Source of the DNA: an uncultured Eubacterium sp. | Lineage (GTDB): Bacteria; Bacillota; Clostridia; Oscillospirales; Acutalibacteraceae | Direction: 5' to 3' | Length of the DNA: 64,000 bases | NCBI GenBank assembly: GCA_900539325.1 | Contig: UQCC01000002.1 | Coordinates: 135,378 to 199,377, forward strand | Translations under genes and position numbers: made by a program | Notes under the pieces: model-generated | Database searches by the model: none | Seen by the model: only the letters and a program-made list of their open reading frames with translations | What the model was told of the DNA's origin: nothing | Shown here: positions 43,152 through 52,632 of the stretch, piece after piece | Layout of the letters: each line of letters opens with the position of its first letter | How positions within the stretch are numbered: position 1 is the first letter of the stretch

Positions 43152-44513
43152 ATGTCAACTATTGCGGCAATAGCAACCGGTAACGCAGCAGGCGGAATCG
43201 GTGTAATCAGAATAAGCGGTGACGAGGCAACAAAAATTGCGGACAGAGTTTTTAAGCCTATGGACGGCAGTGCTCTTTCGGACCTCGGCGGATACAGAGC
43301 AAAGTTTGGCAATGTTATAATCGGCGGTCAGCCGAGTGACAATGCCGTTGCACTTGTGTTTAAAGCTCCAAAGTCCTACACCGGCGAGGATGTTGTGGAA
43401 ATCAGCGTTCACGGCGGACTTCTTATAGTTCAAAAAACCTTGGAAGCCGTGCTTGATGCAGGTGCAAAGCCTGCCGAGGCGGGCGAATTTACAAAGAGGG
43501 CGTTCCTCAACGGCAAAATGGATTTGACCCAGGCGGAATCGGTGGCAAGCCTTATTTCAGCACAGGGTGAAGCCGGAATGAAAGCCTCGTTTAACGCATT
43601 GCAGGGTTCTTTGAGCGATAAGATTAATTCGGTTTTGCAAAAACTGCTTGATATGTCGGCTCTGATGTCGGCTTGGGTGGATTATCCCGACGAGGAAATC
43701 CCCGAACTTGAGGAAACCGAATTGCTTGCAACTCTAAAAGAATGTGAGGGCGAGCTTGACGAGCTTCTTCAAAATTATGACAACGGTCAAACCGTGATTG
43801 ACGGAGTTGACACGGCGATTGTCGGTATGCCGAATGTCGGCAAAAGCAGTTTGATGAATATGCTTGTAGGCAGGGACAAGAGCATTGTTACTCAAATCGA
43901 GGGCACAACCCGTGACATTGTTGAGGAGAGCGTTCGCCTGGGCGACCTTGTTCTTCATCTGCGTGACACGGCAGGTCTGCGTGAAAGTGACGATGTGGTG
44001 GAAAGCATCGGAATTGACAAGGCGTATAAGGCGCTTGACGATGCTCAGCTTGTGCTTGCGGTTTTTGACAACAACAAGCCGCTTCAAAAGCAGGACAGAG
44101 AAATTCTTGAAAAGGCAAAAAGCAAGCCTGCCGTTGCGGTCATCAACAAGGTTGACCTTGAACAAAGGCTTGAAACAGACGAGATAGAAAACGCATTTGC
44201 AAAGGTGGTTTACATCTGCGCAAAGGAGAATAAGGGTCTGAAGGAGTTGTCTTCGGCAGTTGAGGAACTTTTGGGTGTTCAGGATTTTGACGCCGGTGCA
44301 CCGATTTTGGCTAATCTTCGCCAAAGGCAGAATTGCCAAAATGCAAAAGAAAGCATAAGCGAAGCAATCAGCGGAGTTGAGATGGGCGTGACCTACGACG
44401 CCGTTAATGTTATGGTTGACAGTGCGGTTGAGGAGCTTCTCTCTTTAACAGGCAAAAAGGCAACAACAGAAGTTGTTAATAATATTTTCAGCAAGTTTTG
44501 TGTCGGAAAGTAA
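43152..44513 (+). CDS. mnmE: tRNA modification GTPase MnmE
   Basis: With MnmG it installs 5-carboxymethylaminomethyl uridine at wobble U34. 453 residues. An N-terminal folate-binding domain (STIAAIATGNAAGGIGVIRI), a helical domain, and a G domain with GMPNVGKSSLMNMLVGRDK (about 222-240), G2/G3 GTTRDIVEE and DTAGLRE, and G4 NKVDLE, ending with CIGK-like FCVGK. ATG 43152 is chosen for GGGAGAG immediately upstream; a GTG at 43140 precedes that site. Confidence 0.97.
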   Translation: MSTIAAIATGNAAGGIGVIRISGDEATKIADRVFKPMDGSALSDLGGYRAKFGNVIIGGQPSDNAVALVFKAPKSYTGEDVVEISVHGGLLIVQKTLEAVLDAGAKPAEAGEFTKRAFLNGKMDLTQAESVASLISAQGEAGMKASFNALQGSLSDKINSVLQKLLDMSALMSAWVDYPDEEIPELEETELLATLKECEGELDELLQNYDNGQTVIDGVDTAIVGMPNVGKSSLMNMLVGRDKSIVTQIEGTTRDIVEESVRLGDLVLHLRDTAGLRESDDVVESIGIDKAYKALDDAQLVLAVFDNNKPLQKQDREILEKAKSKPAVAVINKVDLEQRLETDEIENAFAKVVYICAKENKGLKELSSAVEELLGVQDFDAGAPILANLRQRQNCQNAKESISEAISGVEMGVTYDAVNVMVDSAVEELLSLTGKKATTEVVNNIFSKFCVGK

Positions 44514-44525
44514 TTGTGGTGAAAT

Positions 44526-46397
44526 ATGGAATATTTTGGCGGAAAATATGATGTAATAGTTATCGGTGCAGGTCACGCAGGAATAGAAGCGGCACTTGCA
44601 TCGGCACGGCTCGGCGTAAAAACCGCCGTGTTTACAATAAATTTGGACTGGGTCGGCAATATGCCGTGCAATCCGTCTATCGGCGGAACGAGCAAAGGCC
44701 ACCTTGTCAGAGAAATTGACGCTCTCGGCGGTGAAATGGGCAAGGCGGCGGACAAATATTCGCTCCAAAGCAGAATGCTCAACCTCGGCAAAGGTCCTGC
44801 GGTTCACTCGCTGCGTGCACAGATTGACAGGCGTGAATACTCGGCAGGTATGAAGCACACGCTTGAACTCACCGATAATCTCGACATTCGTCAAGGCGAA
44901 ATCATCGACCTTTACAAAGATGGTGACGAGTGGGTGGTTAAGACAAGGCTTGAAGCTTTGTTCCGTGCAAAAGCCGTTATTCTTGCAACGGGTACATTTT
45001 TGGGCGGCAGAGTTTACATCGGTGATGTAACATACGAGAGCGGACCGGACGGAATGTTCCCTGCCAACGAACTCAGCAAAGCACTTTATAAACTCAACAT
45101 TCCGCTTCGCAGATTTAAGACGGGCACACCGAGCCGTGTTAACAGACGAAGCATTGATTTTGATGGACTTGATGTTCAAGAGGGTGACGAGCGAACTGTT
45201 CCGTTTTCGTTTGAAACCGAGGAGCAACCGAAAAACAAGGTTGTTTGTCACATCACTTATTCAAACGAGCAGACCAAGCAGATTATTCTTGACAATCTTG
45301 ACCGTTCACCGATGTACAGCGGCAAGATTGAGGGCAAAGGACCTCGTTATTGCCCAAGCTTTGAGGATAAAATCGTAAGATTTGCCGATAAGGAAAGACA
45401 TCAGCTTTTCATTGAACCTTGCGGTGAAAACACCGAAGAAATGTATTTGCAAGGGCTTAGTTCTTCCCTTCCCGAAGATGTTCAGCTTGCGTTTATACAC
45501 ACAATCAAAGGACTTGAGCACGCTCAGGTTATGAGGGCGGCTTACGCTATTGAATACGATTGCGTTGACCCGACCGCACTTAAAGCAACACTTGAATTCC
45601 TTGATATTCCGGGGCTTTACGGTGCAGGCCAGTTCAACGGTTCAAGCGGTTACGAGGAGGCTGCGGCACAGGGACTTGTTGCCGGAATTAACGCTGCACT
45701 CAAAATCAAGGGCGAAGAACCGCTTATTCTCGACCGTGGCGGTTCGTATATCGGAACTCTTATTGACGACCTTGTTACAAAGGGTTGCTCCGATCCGTAC
45801 AGAATGATGACGAGCCGAAGCGAATACCGTTTGGTACTTCGTCAGGACAATGCGGACATTCGCCTTACTCCGACCGGTCACAAAATCGGACTTATCAGCG
45901 ACGAGCGTTTTGCAAAGTTTTGCAAGAAACAGGAACTTATCAAGGAAGAGTTCAACCGTGTTAAGAATTTGTCCGTGCCGATGACCGATGAGGTTCAACA
46001 GATTTTGACCTCAAAGGGCACAGCACCGCTCAAAACAGGTTGCAAGATGATTGAGCTTTTGCGTCGTCCGCAAATCACATATGACGACTTGGCACCTATT
46101 GATACAAATCGTCCCGACCTTCCGTTTGAAGTTTTTGAACAGGTGGAAATCAGCATAAAATATGAGGGCTACATCAAAAAGCAAGAGGCTCAGATTAAAG
46201 AAATGCGTAGAATTGAGGCAAAGCAAATCCCTGCCGACATTGATTATTCCACGCTTAAAGGTTTGCGACTTGAAGCTATTGAGAAGCTGTCAAAAATTCG
46301 TCCGCAAAATCTCGGACAGGCAAGCCGTATCAGCGGTGTTAATCCTGCCGACATCACGGCGTTGAATATTATTTTGGAGAGTATGCACAATGATTGA
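44526..46397 (+). CDS. mnmG: tRNA uridine-5-carboxymethylaminomethyl modification enzyme MnmG
   Basis: FAD partner of MnmE. 623 residues. The FAD-binding motif is VIGAGHAGIEAALASARLG (about 13-31), followed by NPSIGGTSKGHLVREIDALGG (about 50-70) and GTFLGGRVYIG. The C-terminal YEGYIKKQ...(about 540) tail matches the family. It starts 12 bp after mnmE; its end overlaps rsmG by 8 bp. Confidence 0.97.
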   Translation: MEYFGGKYDVIVIGAGHAGIEAALASARLGVKTAVFTINLDWVGNMPCNPSIGGTSKGHLVREIDALGGEMGKAADKYSLQSRMLNLGKGPAVHSLRAQIDRREYSAGMKHTLELTDNLDIRQGEIIDLYKDGDEWVVKTRLEALFRAKAVILATGTFLGGRVYIGDVTYESGPDGMFPANELSKALYKLNIPLRRFKTGTPSRVNRRSIDFDGLDVQEGDERTVPFSFETEEQPKNKVVCHITYSNEQTKQIILDNLDRSPMYSGKIEGKGPRYCPSFEDKIVRFADKERHQLFIEPCGENTEEMYLQGLSSSLPEDVQLAFIHTIKGLEHAQVMRAAYAIEYDCVDPTALKATLEFLDIPGLYGAGQFNGSSGYEEAAAQGLVAGINAALKIKGEEPLILDRGGSYIGTLIDDLVTKGCSDPYRMMTSRSEYRLVLRQDNADIRLTPTGHKIGLISDERFAKFCKKQELIKEEFNRVKNLSVPMTDEVQQILTSKGTAPLKTGCKMIELLRRPQITYDDLAPIDTNRPDLPFEVFEQVEISIKYEGYIKKQEAQIKEMRRIEAKQIPADIDYSTLKGLRLEAIEKLSKIRPQNLGQASRISGVNPADITALNIILESMHND

Positions 46398-47094
46398 TAA
46401 AAATCGACTTTGCTCCCTTGCAAAAGAAAACGGAATAATTCTTGACGACACGGCACTTGACCGCTTTGACACCTATGCCGAACTTTTGGTGGAGTGGAAC
46501 GGCAAGATGAACCTGACCGCCATTACCGAACCTGAGGAAATTGAGGTTAAACATTTTCTCGATTGCCTTATGCTTCCTAAGTATTTCAACCTTGATAATA
46601 TCCAAACGGTTATTGATGTGGGTGCAGGTGCAGGCTTTCCGAGTGTTCCGTTACTCATCTATAAGCCTGATTTGTGTCTAACAATGATGGACGCAATTAA
46701 CAAAAGATTAACATTCTTGGATACAGCCGTTCACGCTCTCGGACTTGAAGCACAGCTCATTCACGAGCGTGCAGAAGCCGCAGGACAAGACGAAAATTAC
46801 CGTGAAATGTTCGATTTGGCTACCGCAAGAGCCGTTGCACCGATGAATGTGCTTGCAGAATACTGCTTGCCGTTTGTTAAGGTCGGCGGATATTTTGTTG
46901 CACTTAAAGGAAGCAATGACGACACGGAAGAAGCAAAAAATGCTATTGCTACCCTCGGCGGCGAAATCGTTGATAACATTTCATATAAACTCAACGGTAC
47001 AGAACCACGCTCAATAGTTGTAATAAAAAAAATATCGCAAACTCCGACACAGTTCCCTCGCAAGTCCAAAAAAATATCAACAAAACCATTGTAA
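46390..47094 (+). CDS. rsmG: 16S rRNA (guanine527-N7)-methyltransferase
   Basis: SAM-dependent enzyme that methylates G527 of 16S rRNA; loss gives low-level streptomycin resistance in other bacteria. 234 residues with the SAM motif VIDVGAGAGFPSVPLLI (about 75-91), NLTAIT (about 38-43) and the C-terminal ATARAVAPMNVLAEY. It overlaps mnmG by 8 bp. Confidence 0.95.
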   Translation: MIDKNRLCSLAKENGIILDDTALDRFDTYAELLVEWNGKMNLTAITEPEEIEVKHFLDCLMLPKYFNLDNIQTVIDVGAGAGFPSVPLLIYKPDLCLTMMDAINKRLTFLDTAVHALGLEAQLIHERAEAAGQDENYREMFDLATARAVAPMNVLAEYCLPFVKVGGYFVALKGSNDDTEEAKNAIATLGGEIVDNISYKLNGTEPRSIVVIKKISQTPTQFPRKSKKISTKPL

Positions 47095-47119
47095 AATTTG
47101 ACTTTATGACGAAATATGA

Positions 47120-47152
47120 GGATTTCTCACGATGAGAAATCCTTTTCTTTTT
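47120..47152 (+). terminator. rsmG terminator
   Basis: GGATTTCTCA (47120-47129) pairs with TGAGAAATCC (47133-47142), followed by TTTTCTTTTT. Confidence 0.9.
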
Positions 47153-47194
47153 GCGTTGTTTATGCTAATATAAATATATCGAAAGGACAGGCTT

Positions 47195-47986
47195 ATGAAC
47201 AATATCTCATATATAGCAACCGAAAAGCTGTTGCCTAATCCAAACCAACCGAGGCATCAGTTTCAATCGGAAGAAATGCTTGCACTCGCCAATTCAATAA
47301 AAGAAAACGGAATACTTCAACCGCTCCTTATTCGCAGAATGAACAATTCGGATTACTGCGAAATTATAGCAGGTGAACGCCGACTTCGTGCCGCAATTTT
47401 GGCAGGGATAGACACCGTGCCGTGCATAGAGATGGATATAGACCGAGAGCAATCGGCTGTGTACTCCATACTCGAAAATGTACAGCGTGAGGACTTGTCG
47501 TTTTTTGAGGAAGCGGCGGCAATCGGACAGCTTATGACAGTGTTCGGAATGACCCAGCAAGACATATCAAAGGCACTCGGCAAGAGCCAATCCGCACTTT
47601 CAAACAAGGTTCGACTTCTTAAATTGCCCGTTGATGTGCGATATTTTATTGAAAAAGAGCACCTCACCGAGCGACACGCAAGGGCACTTCTTGCCATTGA
47701 GGACGAGAAAGACATATGGAAAGTGCTCAATGTTATCAAAGAAAGACACCTTAATGTTGCCCAAACCGAAAGCTATATTGCAACATTTTATGCAAAGCCG
47801 AAGCCTAAGAAACGAACAAACCACCCTATTTACAAGGATTTTAGAATATTTGTTAACACGGTTAACAAGGCGATTAAAACAATGCAGGACTCAGGCATAG
47901 ATGCCGTGTCGGACAAAACAGAAACCGATGACTATATTGAGTATCGAATTAAGATACCAAAGGCGGTCGGTCAAAAATCGGCTTAA
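47195..47986 (+). CDS. noc: Nucleoid occlusion / ParB-like protein Noc
   Basis: 263 residues with the ParB/Noc CTPase fold and HTH: LLPNPNQPRHQF (about 13-24), GERRLRAAILAG (about 65-76), ENVQREDL and an HTH at MTQQDISKALGKSQSALSNK (about 121-140). It precedes parA and lies after rsmG as in Bacillus, which supports Noc over a second ParB, though distinguishing them needs DNA specificity data. AAAGGA at 47181-47186 is the ribosome site. Confidence 0.88.
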   Translation: MNNISYIATEKLLPNPNQPRHQFQSEEMLALANSIKENGILQPLLIRRMNNSDYCEIIAGERRLRAAILAGIDTVPCIEMDIDREQSAVYSILENVQREDLSFFEEAAAIGQLMTVFGMTQQDISKALGKSQSALSNKVRLLKLPVDVRYFIEKEHLTERHARALLAIEDEKDIWKVLNVIKERHLNVAQTESYIATFYAKPKPKKRTNHPIYKDFRIFVNTVNKAIKTMQDSGIDAVSDKTETDDYIEYRIKIPKAVGQKSA

Positions 47987-48034
47987 AATGGGTAAAACCA
48001 TTTTAAACATATTCTCCTCTTTTCATCACAGCGG

Positions 48035-48062
48035 AACGGACAGGTTATGCCTGTCCGTTTTG
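48035..48062 (+). terminator. noc terminator
   Basis: AACGGACAGG (48035-48044) pairs with CCTGTCCGTT (48050-48059), followed by a short T-run. Confidence 0.75.
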
Positions 48063-48065
48063 CGT

Positions 48066-48081
48066 TGTTTCACATGAAACA
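48066..48081. promoter_or_regulatory. parS: parS site 1
   Basis: TGTTTCACATGAAACA is a perfect 16-bp palindrome and differs from the Bacillus parS consensus TGTTNCACGTGAAACA by one base. Confidence 0.85.
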
Positions 48082-48099
48082 TTTAAAGCCACATATTGA

Positions 48100-48115
48100 T
48101 GTTTCACGTGGAACA
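48100..48115. promoter_or_regulatory. parS: parS site 2
   Basis: TGTTTCACGTGGAACA matches the parS consensus with one mismatch. It lies 18 bp after site 1 and 18 bp before the parA -35 box. Confidence 0.88.
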
Positions 48116-48132
48116 TACACCATATATTCACC

Positions 48133-48161
48133 TTGATATATAATCTGTATAGTAGTATAAT
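48133..48161 (+). promoter_or_regulatory. parA promoter
   Basis: TTGATA (48133-48138), a 17-bp spacer and TATAAT (48156-48161). The adjacent parS sites mean ParB or Noc spreading could repress it. Confidence 0.8.
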
Positions 48162-48189
48162 AATATCAGTAAACAAATGAGGTGACTTT

Positions 48190-48951
48190 ATGAGCAAAAC
48201 TGTTGCAATTTTTAATCAAAAAGGCGGTGTGGGCAAAACAACCACCTGTGTTAATATGGCTGCCGGTTTGGGTCAAAAAGGCTACAAAACTCTGCTTATA
48301 GACATCGACCCGCAAGGCAATTCCACATCAGGCGTCGGTATTGACAAAAGCGAAGTCGAATTCAGCACCTATGATGTTCTTGTTGGAGAGCAAACCGCCC
48401 GTTCCGTTATGGTTCGAACCGAATTTAAAAACCTTTATCTTCTCCCTGCCAATATGAATCTTGCAGGTGCAGAGGTTGAAATTGCCGAACTTGAAAACCG
48501 CAACAGCGTGCTGAAGCGTTCAATCGCAACTCTTATTATGGAGTTTGATTATGTAATTATTGACTGTCCGCCGTCACTCGGCTTGCTTTCAATCAACGCA
48601 CTTGTTGCCGCAGATACGCTCATTGTTCCGCTTCAATGCGAATACTATGCACTTGAGGGACTCAGTCAACTCATTTCAACCGTTCGCACAATCAAACAAC
48701 ACTACAACGAACATTTGGAACTTGAGGGCGTACTCTTTACAATGTATGACGGCAGATTGAGGCTCAACCAAATGGTAATTGATGAAGTGTCGCAATACTT
48801 TCCGGGTAAGCCGTACAAAACGGCAATTCCTCGTTCCGTCAAAATTGCTGAAGCACCGAGCTTCGGCAAGCCGGTAATCTATTACGAAAAATATTCAAAG
48901 CCGTCATTTGCATACAAAAAATTTGTTGAAGAATTTTTGAAAAATCAATAA
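48190..48951 (+). CDS. parA: Chromosome partitioning ATPase ParA/Soj
   Basis: 253 residues. Deviant Walker A KGGVGKTTTCVNMAAGLGQK (about 11-30), the DIDPQGNST motif and VIIDCPPSLGLLSINAL (about 121-137) identify a ParA-type ATPase. It segregates origins with ParB and, as Soj, can influence DnaA. Two parS sites lie upstream. The parB gene is not adjacent but separated by a membrane protein gene. Confidence 0.96.
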   Translation: MSKTVAIFNQKGGVGKTTTCVNMAAGLGQKGYKTLLIDIDPQGNSTSGVGIDKSEVEFSTYDVLVGEQTARSVMVRTEFKNLYLLPANMNLAGAEVEIAELENRNSVLKRSIATLIMEFDYVIIDCPPSLGLLSINALVAADTLIVPLQCEYYALEGLSQLISTVRTIKQHYNEHLELEGVLFTMYDGRLRLNQMVIDEVSQYFPGKPYKTAIPRSVKIAEAPSFGKPVIYYEKYSKPSFAYKKFVEEFLKNQ

Positions 48952-48988
48952 TACCAACCGCTTTAATATGAAAGTGTAGGGTGATGCT

Positions 48989-50479
48989 ATGAAAAAGCCT
49001 GTAACAGAAAAAACGATTGCAGTTATATTTGAAGTGATTGCAGGAGTTTTGTTGCTTATTAATTTAAGCAATGTTCTTGTCGGCATAGATTCTTACTTTG
49101 GAATATTCAGTTCCATAAGCTTTATGTTGCCGTCGGTTCTCGGTTCTTTGCTGTTGCTTGTAATTATGCTTTCGAGGACCTCATCGCCAAGGTTGATATC
49201 GGCACCGTTCTTTTTTATCGGCTTTGCCGACTTGGTGAAATTTGCATATTTTGCAATTATCAGGGCAGATGTCGGCGATGATTGGATGGTTGCTTGTGCA
49301 ATGAAAATCGCCGCACTTATAGTGTGCGGATTCATTTCGCAAGGGTGCTTTAAAAATAATAAAAAAATCAGATATTGCCTGTTTTTGCCCGTACTTCCGG
49401 CAGTTTATCAATCACTGGCTGTTATTAATAAGAATGATGAAATTTTTACTTACGGCATTGATGCATACAATGATATGTCGTATTTTTTGAGGTTGATGGA
49501 CGCAGGCGAATGTCTTGTTATTCTTGCGGTCGCACTCTTTGCGTTTTCTCAAACCGACTTGAGCAGGCTTGTGCAAAGCATAAATAATATTTCAGTAAAA
49601 CGAGAGCAGAAAGAGAGACCGATTGTAATTCCTCGTGTGGCTTGGCAGAAAAATCCGAGCGTGGACCTTTCATTGGACATTTCGCAGGAAAAGATAACAA
49701 ACAAGGCGAGTTTTGCCGCTTCGCTCGTGTTTTTTGCAATATCAATCATTATGCAATTTGTCATTGCATTGGTTTTTGTTCTTGAAAATTGGTTTGATAT
49801 TGGCAAAGAGTTCGGTTTTGGTTATGTGATTTACGGCGGAACTTCAAGCACGCTTACAGTTTTTATGATTTTGCTTATCGGTGTAGAATTAGGCTTGTGC
49901 ATCTACTATGCCGTTAAGGCTTCACAACGAACATTTATGTTGAGAGATACGACAGCATATCTTATTTACGCATTAGTTTCACATTTCTTGCTCGGAATGA
50001 TAATTGTCGAAACGTTGAGCGATATAGGCGAGGGTCTGTTTGAAATGCTCGGCGGATTTGGTGTATATTTCTTTTTCGCTCCGATATTCCTTATGCTTTT
50101 CATTTTGCTTTTAAGTTTTGCACAGCGTGGGCCTGTTTTTGATGCAAACGGCAATGTGGTGTACAGGCAGGAATACAGAACGGTAATGTTTGTTTTGTCG
50201 GTTCTGTTCTTCTTGGCAGTCGGCATAGCGATAAGCGTATCGGGAATTACTTATTACGATTTTAATTATGCGTTTGTGGATATGTTTGGGTGGAAAAGCG
50301 CCCCGATTTACTTGCACGGCGAATCGGGAAGCCCTATTTTTTACGACAGCATATTTAATACGATAGTGATTATAAAATATATAGCATTGGGATTGGGTGT
50401 AGGTTGTGCAATCAAATCTGCCAACCGCAACAATTTCAAAACAGGAGGAAAATATGGCAAAAAAGTCAGGACTCGGTAA
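48989..50479 (+). CDS. Polytopic membrane protein between parA and parB, unknown
   Basis: A 496-residue integral membrane protein with about eleven or twelve hydrophobic segments, two groups of six separated by a soluble stretch (about 193-245, with RLVQSINNISVKREQKERPI). No catalytic or transport motif was recognised. It begins 37 bp after parA and its 3' end overlaps parB by 26 bp, so parB translation may depend on it. In most Firmicutes parA and parB are adjacent. A role in membrane positioning of the origin is only a guess. Confidence 0.8.
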   Translation: MKKPVTEKTIAVIFEVIAGVLLLINLSNVLVGIDSYFGIFSSISFMLPSVLGSLLLLVIMLSRTSSPRLISAPFFFIGFADLVKFAYFAIIRADVGDDWMVACAMKIAALIVCGFISQGCFKNNKKIRYCLFLPVLPAVYQSLAVINKNDEIFTYGIDAYNDMSYFLRLMDAGECLVILAVALFAFSQTDLSRLVQSINNISVKREQKERPIVIPRVAWQKNPSVDLSLDISQEKITNKASFAASLVFFAISIIMQFVIALVFVLENWFDIGKEFGFGYVIYGGTSSTLTVFMILLIGVELGLCIYYAVKASQRTFMLRDTTAYLIYALVSHFLLGMIIVETLSDIGEGLFEMLGGFGVYFFFAPIFLMLFILLLSFAQRGPVFDANGNVVYRQEYRTVMFVLSVLFFLAVGIAISVSGITYYDFNYAFVDMFGWKSAPIYLHGESGSPIFYDSIFNTIVIIKYIALGLGVGCAIKSANRNNFKTGGKYGKKVRTR

Positions 50480-51299
50480 GGGTTTGGGTGCGTTGATGCT
50501 TGAAAACAACACCGATTCAATGGTGAATACAAGCACACTCAACATAAACGAAATTACCCCGAACAAAGAACAGCCGAGAAAAACATTTGACGAAACGGCA
50601 CTTGAAGAACTTGCGGATTCCATTCGTCAGCACGGTGTGCTTCAACCGCTTTTGGTTCGACCGCTTACAAGCGGAGGTTATCAACTTGTTGCAGGTGAGC
50701 GCCGTTGGAGAGCGAGCCGTTTGGCAGAACTCAAGGAAGTTCCGGTAATCATTAAGGAACTTTCCGACACTGAGGCTATGGAAATAGCCATTATCGAAAA
50801 CTTACAGCGTGAGGACCTCAACCCGATTGAAGAGGCAGAGGGGCTTCAGGCACTTATTGACAAATGCGGCTATACTCAAGAACAGGTGGCAACTTCTGTC
50901 GGCAAGTCAAGACCGGCAATCACCAACGCTTTGCGACTTCTCAAATTGCCTGAAGAGGTCAGAGAAATGGCGAAAGACGGCACAATTTCAGCCGGCCACG
51001 CAAGGGCACTTCTTGCGTTTGACAATCAGCCGATGATGATTGAATGTGCAAATCAAATCGTTTCAAAGAAACTCACGGTGCGTGATGTTGAAAAAATGGC
51101 GAAGCGTCCTGCCACAAAATCAACAGAGCAAAAAACCGCAAAAAGGCGTGACAGTTTTTATGATGAGGTTGAACTTTCGCTCACCGAGGCACTCGGCACA
51201 AAGGTCAGAGTGTACAACGGCAGAAACAAGGGAACGCTTGAAATTGAGTTTTACACCCTTGATGACCTAAAAAATATTGCAAATGCCATTGCAAAGTAA
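50454..51299 (+). CDS. parB: Chromosome partitioning protein ParB/Spo0J
   Basis: 281 residues starting MAKKSGLGKGLGALMLENN, the classic ParB N-terminus. ATG 50454 is chosen because GGAGG lies 7-11 nt upstream; an in-frame start at 50406 lies inside the preceding membrane gene. CTP-binding motifs GERRWRASRLAEL (about 83-95) and ENLQREDLNPIEEAEG, and an HTH (about 140-160, TQEQVATSVGKSRPAITNAL) are present. serS follows 40 bp later. Confidence 0.96.
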   Translation: MAKKSGLGKGLGALMLENNTDSMVNTSTLNINEITPNKEQPRKTFDETALEELADSIRQHGVLQPLLVRPLTSGGYQLVAGERRWRASRLAELKEVPVIIKELSDTEAMEIAIIENLQREDLNPIEEAEGLQALIDKCGYTQEQVATSVGKSRPAITNALRLLKLPEEVREMAKDGTISAGHARALLAFDNQPMMIECANQIVSKKLTVRDVEKMAKRPATKSTEQKTAKRRDSFYDEVELSLTEALGTKVRVYNGRNKGTLEIEFYTLDDLKNIANAIAK

Positions 51300-51339
51300 T
51301 ATAATATATATTTACAAATAACAAACAGGAGAAAAAATA

Positions 51340-52632
51340 ATGTTAGATATTAAATTTGTCAGAGAAAATCCCGATGTGGTTAAAGAAAACATCAAAAAGA
51401 AATTTCAGGACCACAAGCTTCATCTTGTAGACGAGGTTATTGAGCTTGACGAGGAACGCCGTCAGGTTATCGCAAGAGCAGATGAACTCCGTGCCAACAG
51501 AAACAAGATTTCAAAGGAAATCGGTGCTCTTATGGCTCAGGGTAAAAAAGAAGAGGGAATGGCTCTCAAAGAAAAGGTTACCGCTCAGGCAAAGGAACTT
51601 GACGAACTTGCAGGCAAGGAAAACGAGCTTACAGAAGAAGTAACAAAAAGAATGATGATGATTCCGAACATCATTGACGAGTCTGTTCCGATTGGTAAGG
51701 ACGACAGCGAAAATGTTGAAGTTCAGCGTTTCGGCGAGCCTGTTGTTCCTGATTTTGAAATCCCTTATCACACCGATATTATGGAAACGTTTGACGGCAT
51801 TGATATGGAGGCTGCCGGCAGAGTTGCAGGCAACGGCTTCTACTATCTTATGGGCGATATTGCACGACTTCATTCCGCAGTTATCAGCTATGCCCGTGAT
51901 TTTATGATTGACCGTGGTTTCACATATGTTGTGCCGCCGTTTATGATTCGCTCAAATGTTGTAACAGGCGTTATGAGCTTTGAGGAAATGGATGCAATGA
52001 TGTACAAAATCGAGGGCGAGGACTTGTATCTTATCGGTACTTCCGAGCACTCAATGATTGGTAAGTTTATCGACACTATCACACCTGAAGAAAAACTTCC
52101 GCTCACTCTCACTTCGTATTCTCCTTGCTTCCGTAAGGAAAAGGGTGCTCACGGCATTGAGGAGCGTGGTGTGTACAGAATTCATCAGTTTGAGAAGCAG
52201 GAAATGGTTGTTGTCTGCAAGCCTGAAGAATCAAAGATGTGGTTTGACAAGCTTTGGCAGAACACCGTTGATTTATTCCGCTCACTCGATATTCCTGTAA
52301 GAACACTTGAATGTTGTTCGGGCGACCTTGCAGACCTCAAGGTTAAGTCGGTCGATGTTGAAGCGTGGTCACCAAGACAGAAGAAATACTTTGAAGTCGG
52401 TTCATGCTCAAATCTTACAGACGCACAGGCAAGACGCCTCAAGATTCGTGTTAAGGGCGAAAAAGGCAATTATCTTGCTCACACTCTTAACAACACGGTT
52501 GTTGCTCCGCCGAGAATGCTCATTGCGTTCCTTGAAAACAATCTCAATGCAGACGGTACGGTTTCTATTCCTGAAGCACTCCGTATGTATATGGGCGGCA
52601 AGGACAAAATCGTTCCTAAGAAAGACTGTTGA
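51340..52632 (+). CDS. serS: Seryl-tRNA synthetase
   Basis: 430 residues: an N-terminal antiparallel coiled coil (about 27-105) and a class II catalytic core with motif 2 FRKEKGAHGIEERGVYRIHQ (about 264-283) and motif 3 TLNNTVVAPPRMLIAFLE (about 384-401). The last codons and stop (KKDC then TGA, 52621-52632) lie within the start of a dispersed repeat, whose GACTGTTGA supplies Asp-Cys-stop. AGGAG is 10 nt upstream of the ATG. Confidence 0.97.
   Translation: MLDIKFVRENPDVVKENIKKKFQDHKLHLVDEVIELDEERRQVIARADELRANRNKISKEIGALMAQGKKEEGMALKEKVTAQAKELDELAGKENELTEEVTKRMMMIPNIIDESVPIGKDDSENVEVQRFGEPVVPDFEIPYHTDIMETFDGIDMEAAGRVAGNGFYYLMGDIARLHSAVISYARDFMIDRGFTYVVPPFMIRSNVVTGVMSFEEMDAMMYKIEGEDLYLIGTSEHSMIGKFIDTITPEEKLPLTLTSYSPCFRKEKGAHGIEERGVYRIHQFEKQEMVVVCKPEESKMWFDKLWQNTVDLFRSLDIPVRTLECCSGDLADLKVKSVDVEAWSPRQKKYFEVGSCSNLTDAQARRLKIRVKGEKGNYLAHTLNNTVVAPPRMLIAFLENNLNADGTVSIPEALRMYMGGKDKIVPKKDC

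Noticed and set aside
51300..51339. T-box leader for serS
   Set aside because: Only 40 bp separate parB and serS and no T-box motif or antiterminator stem is present.
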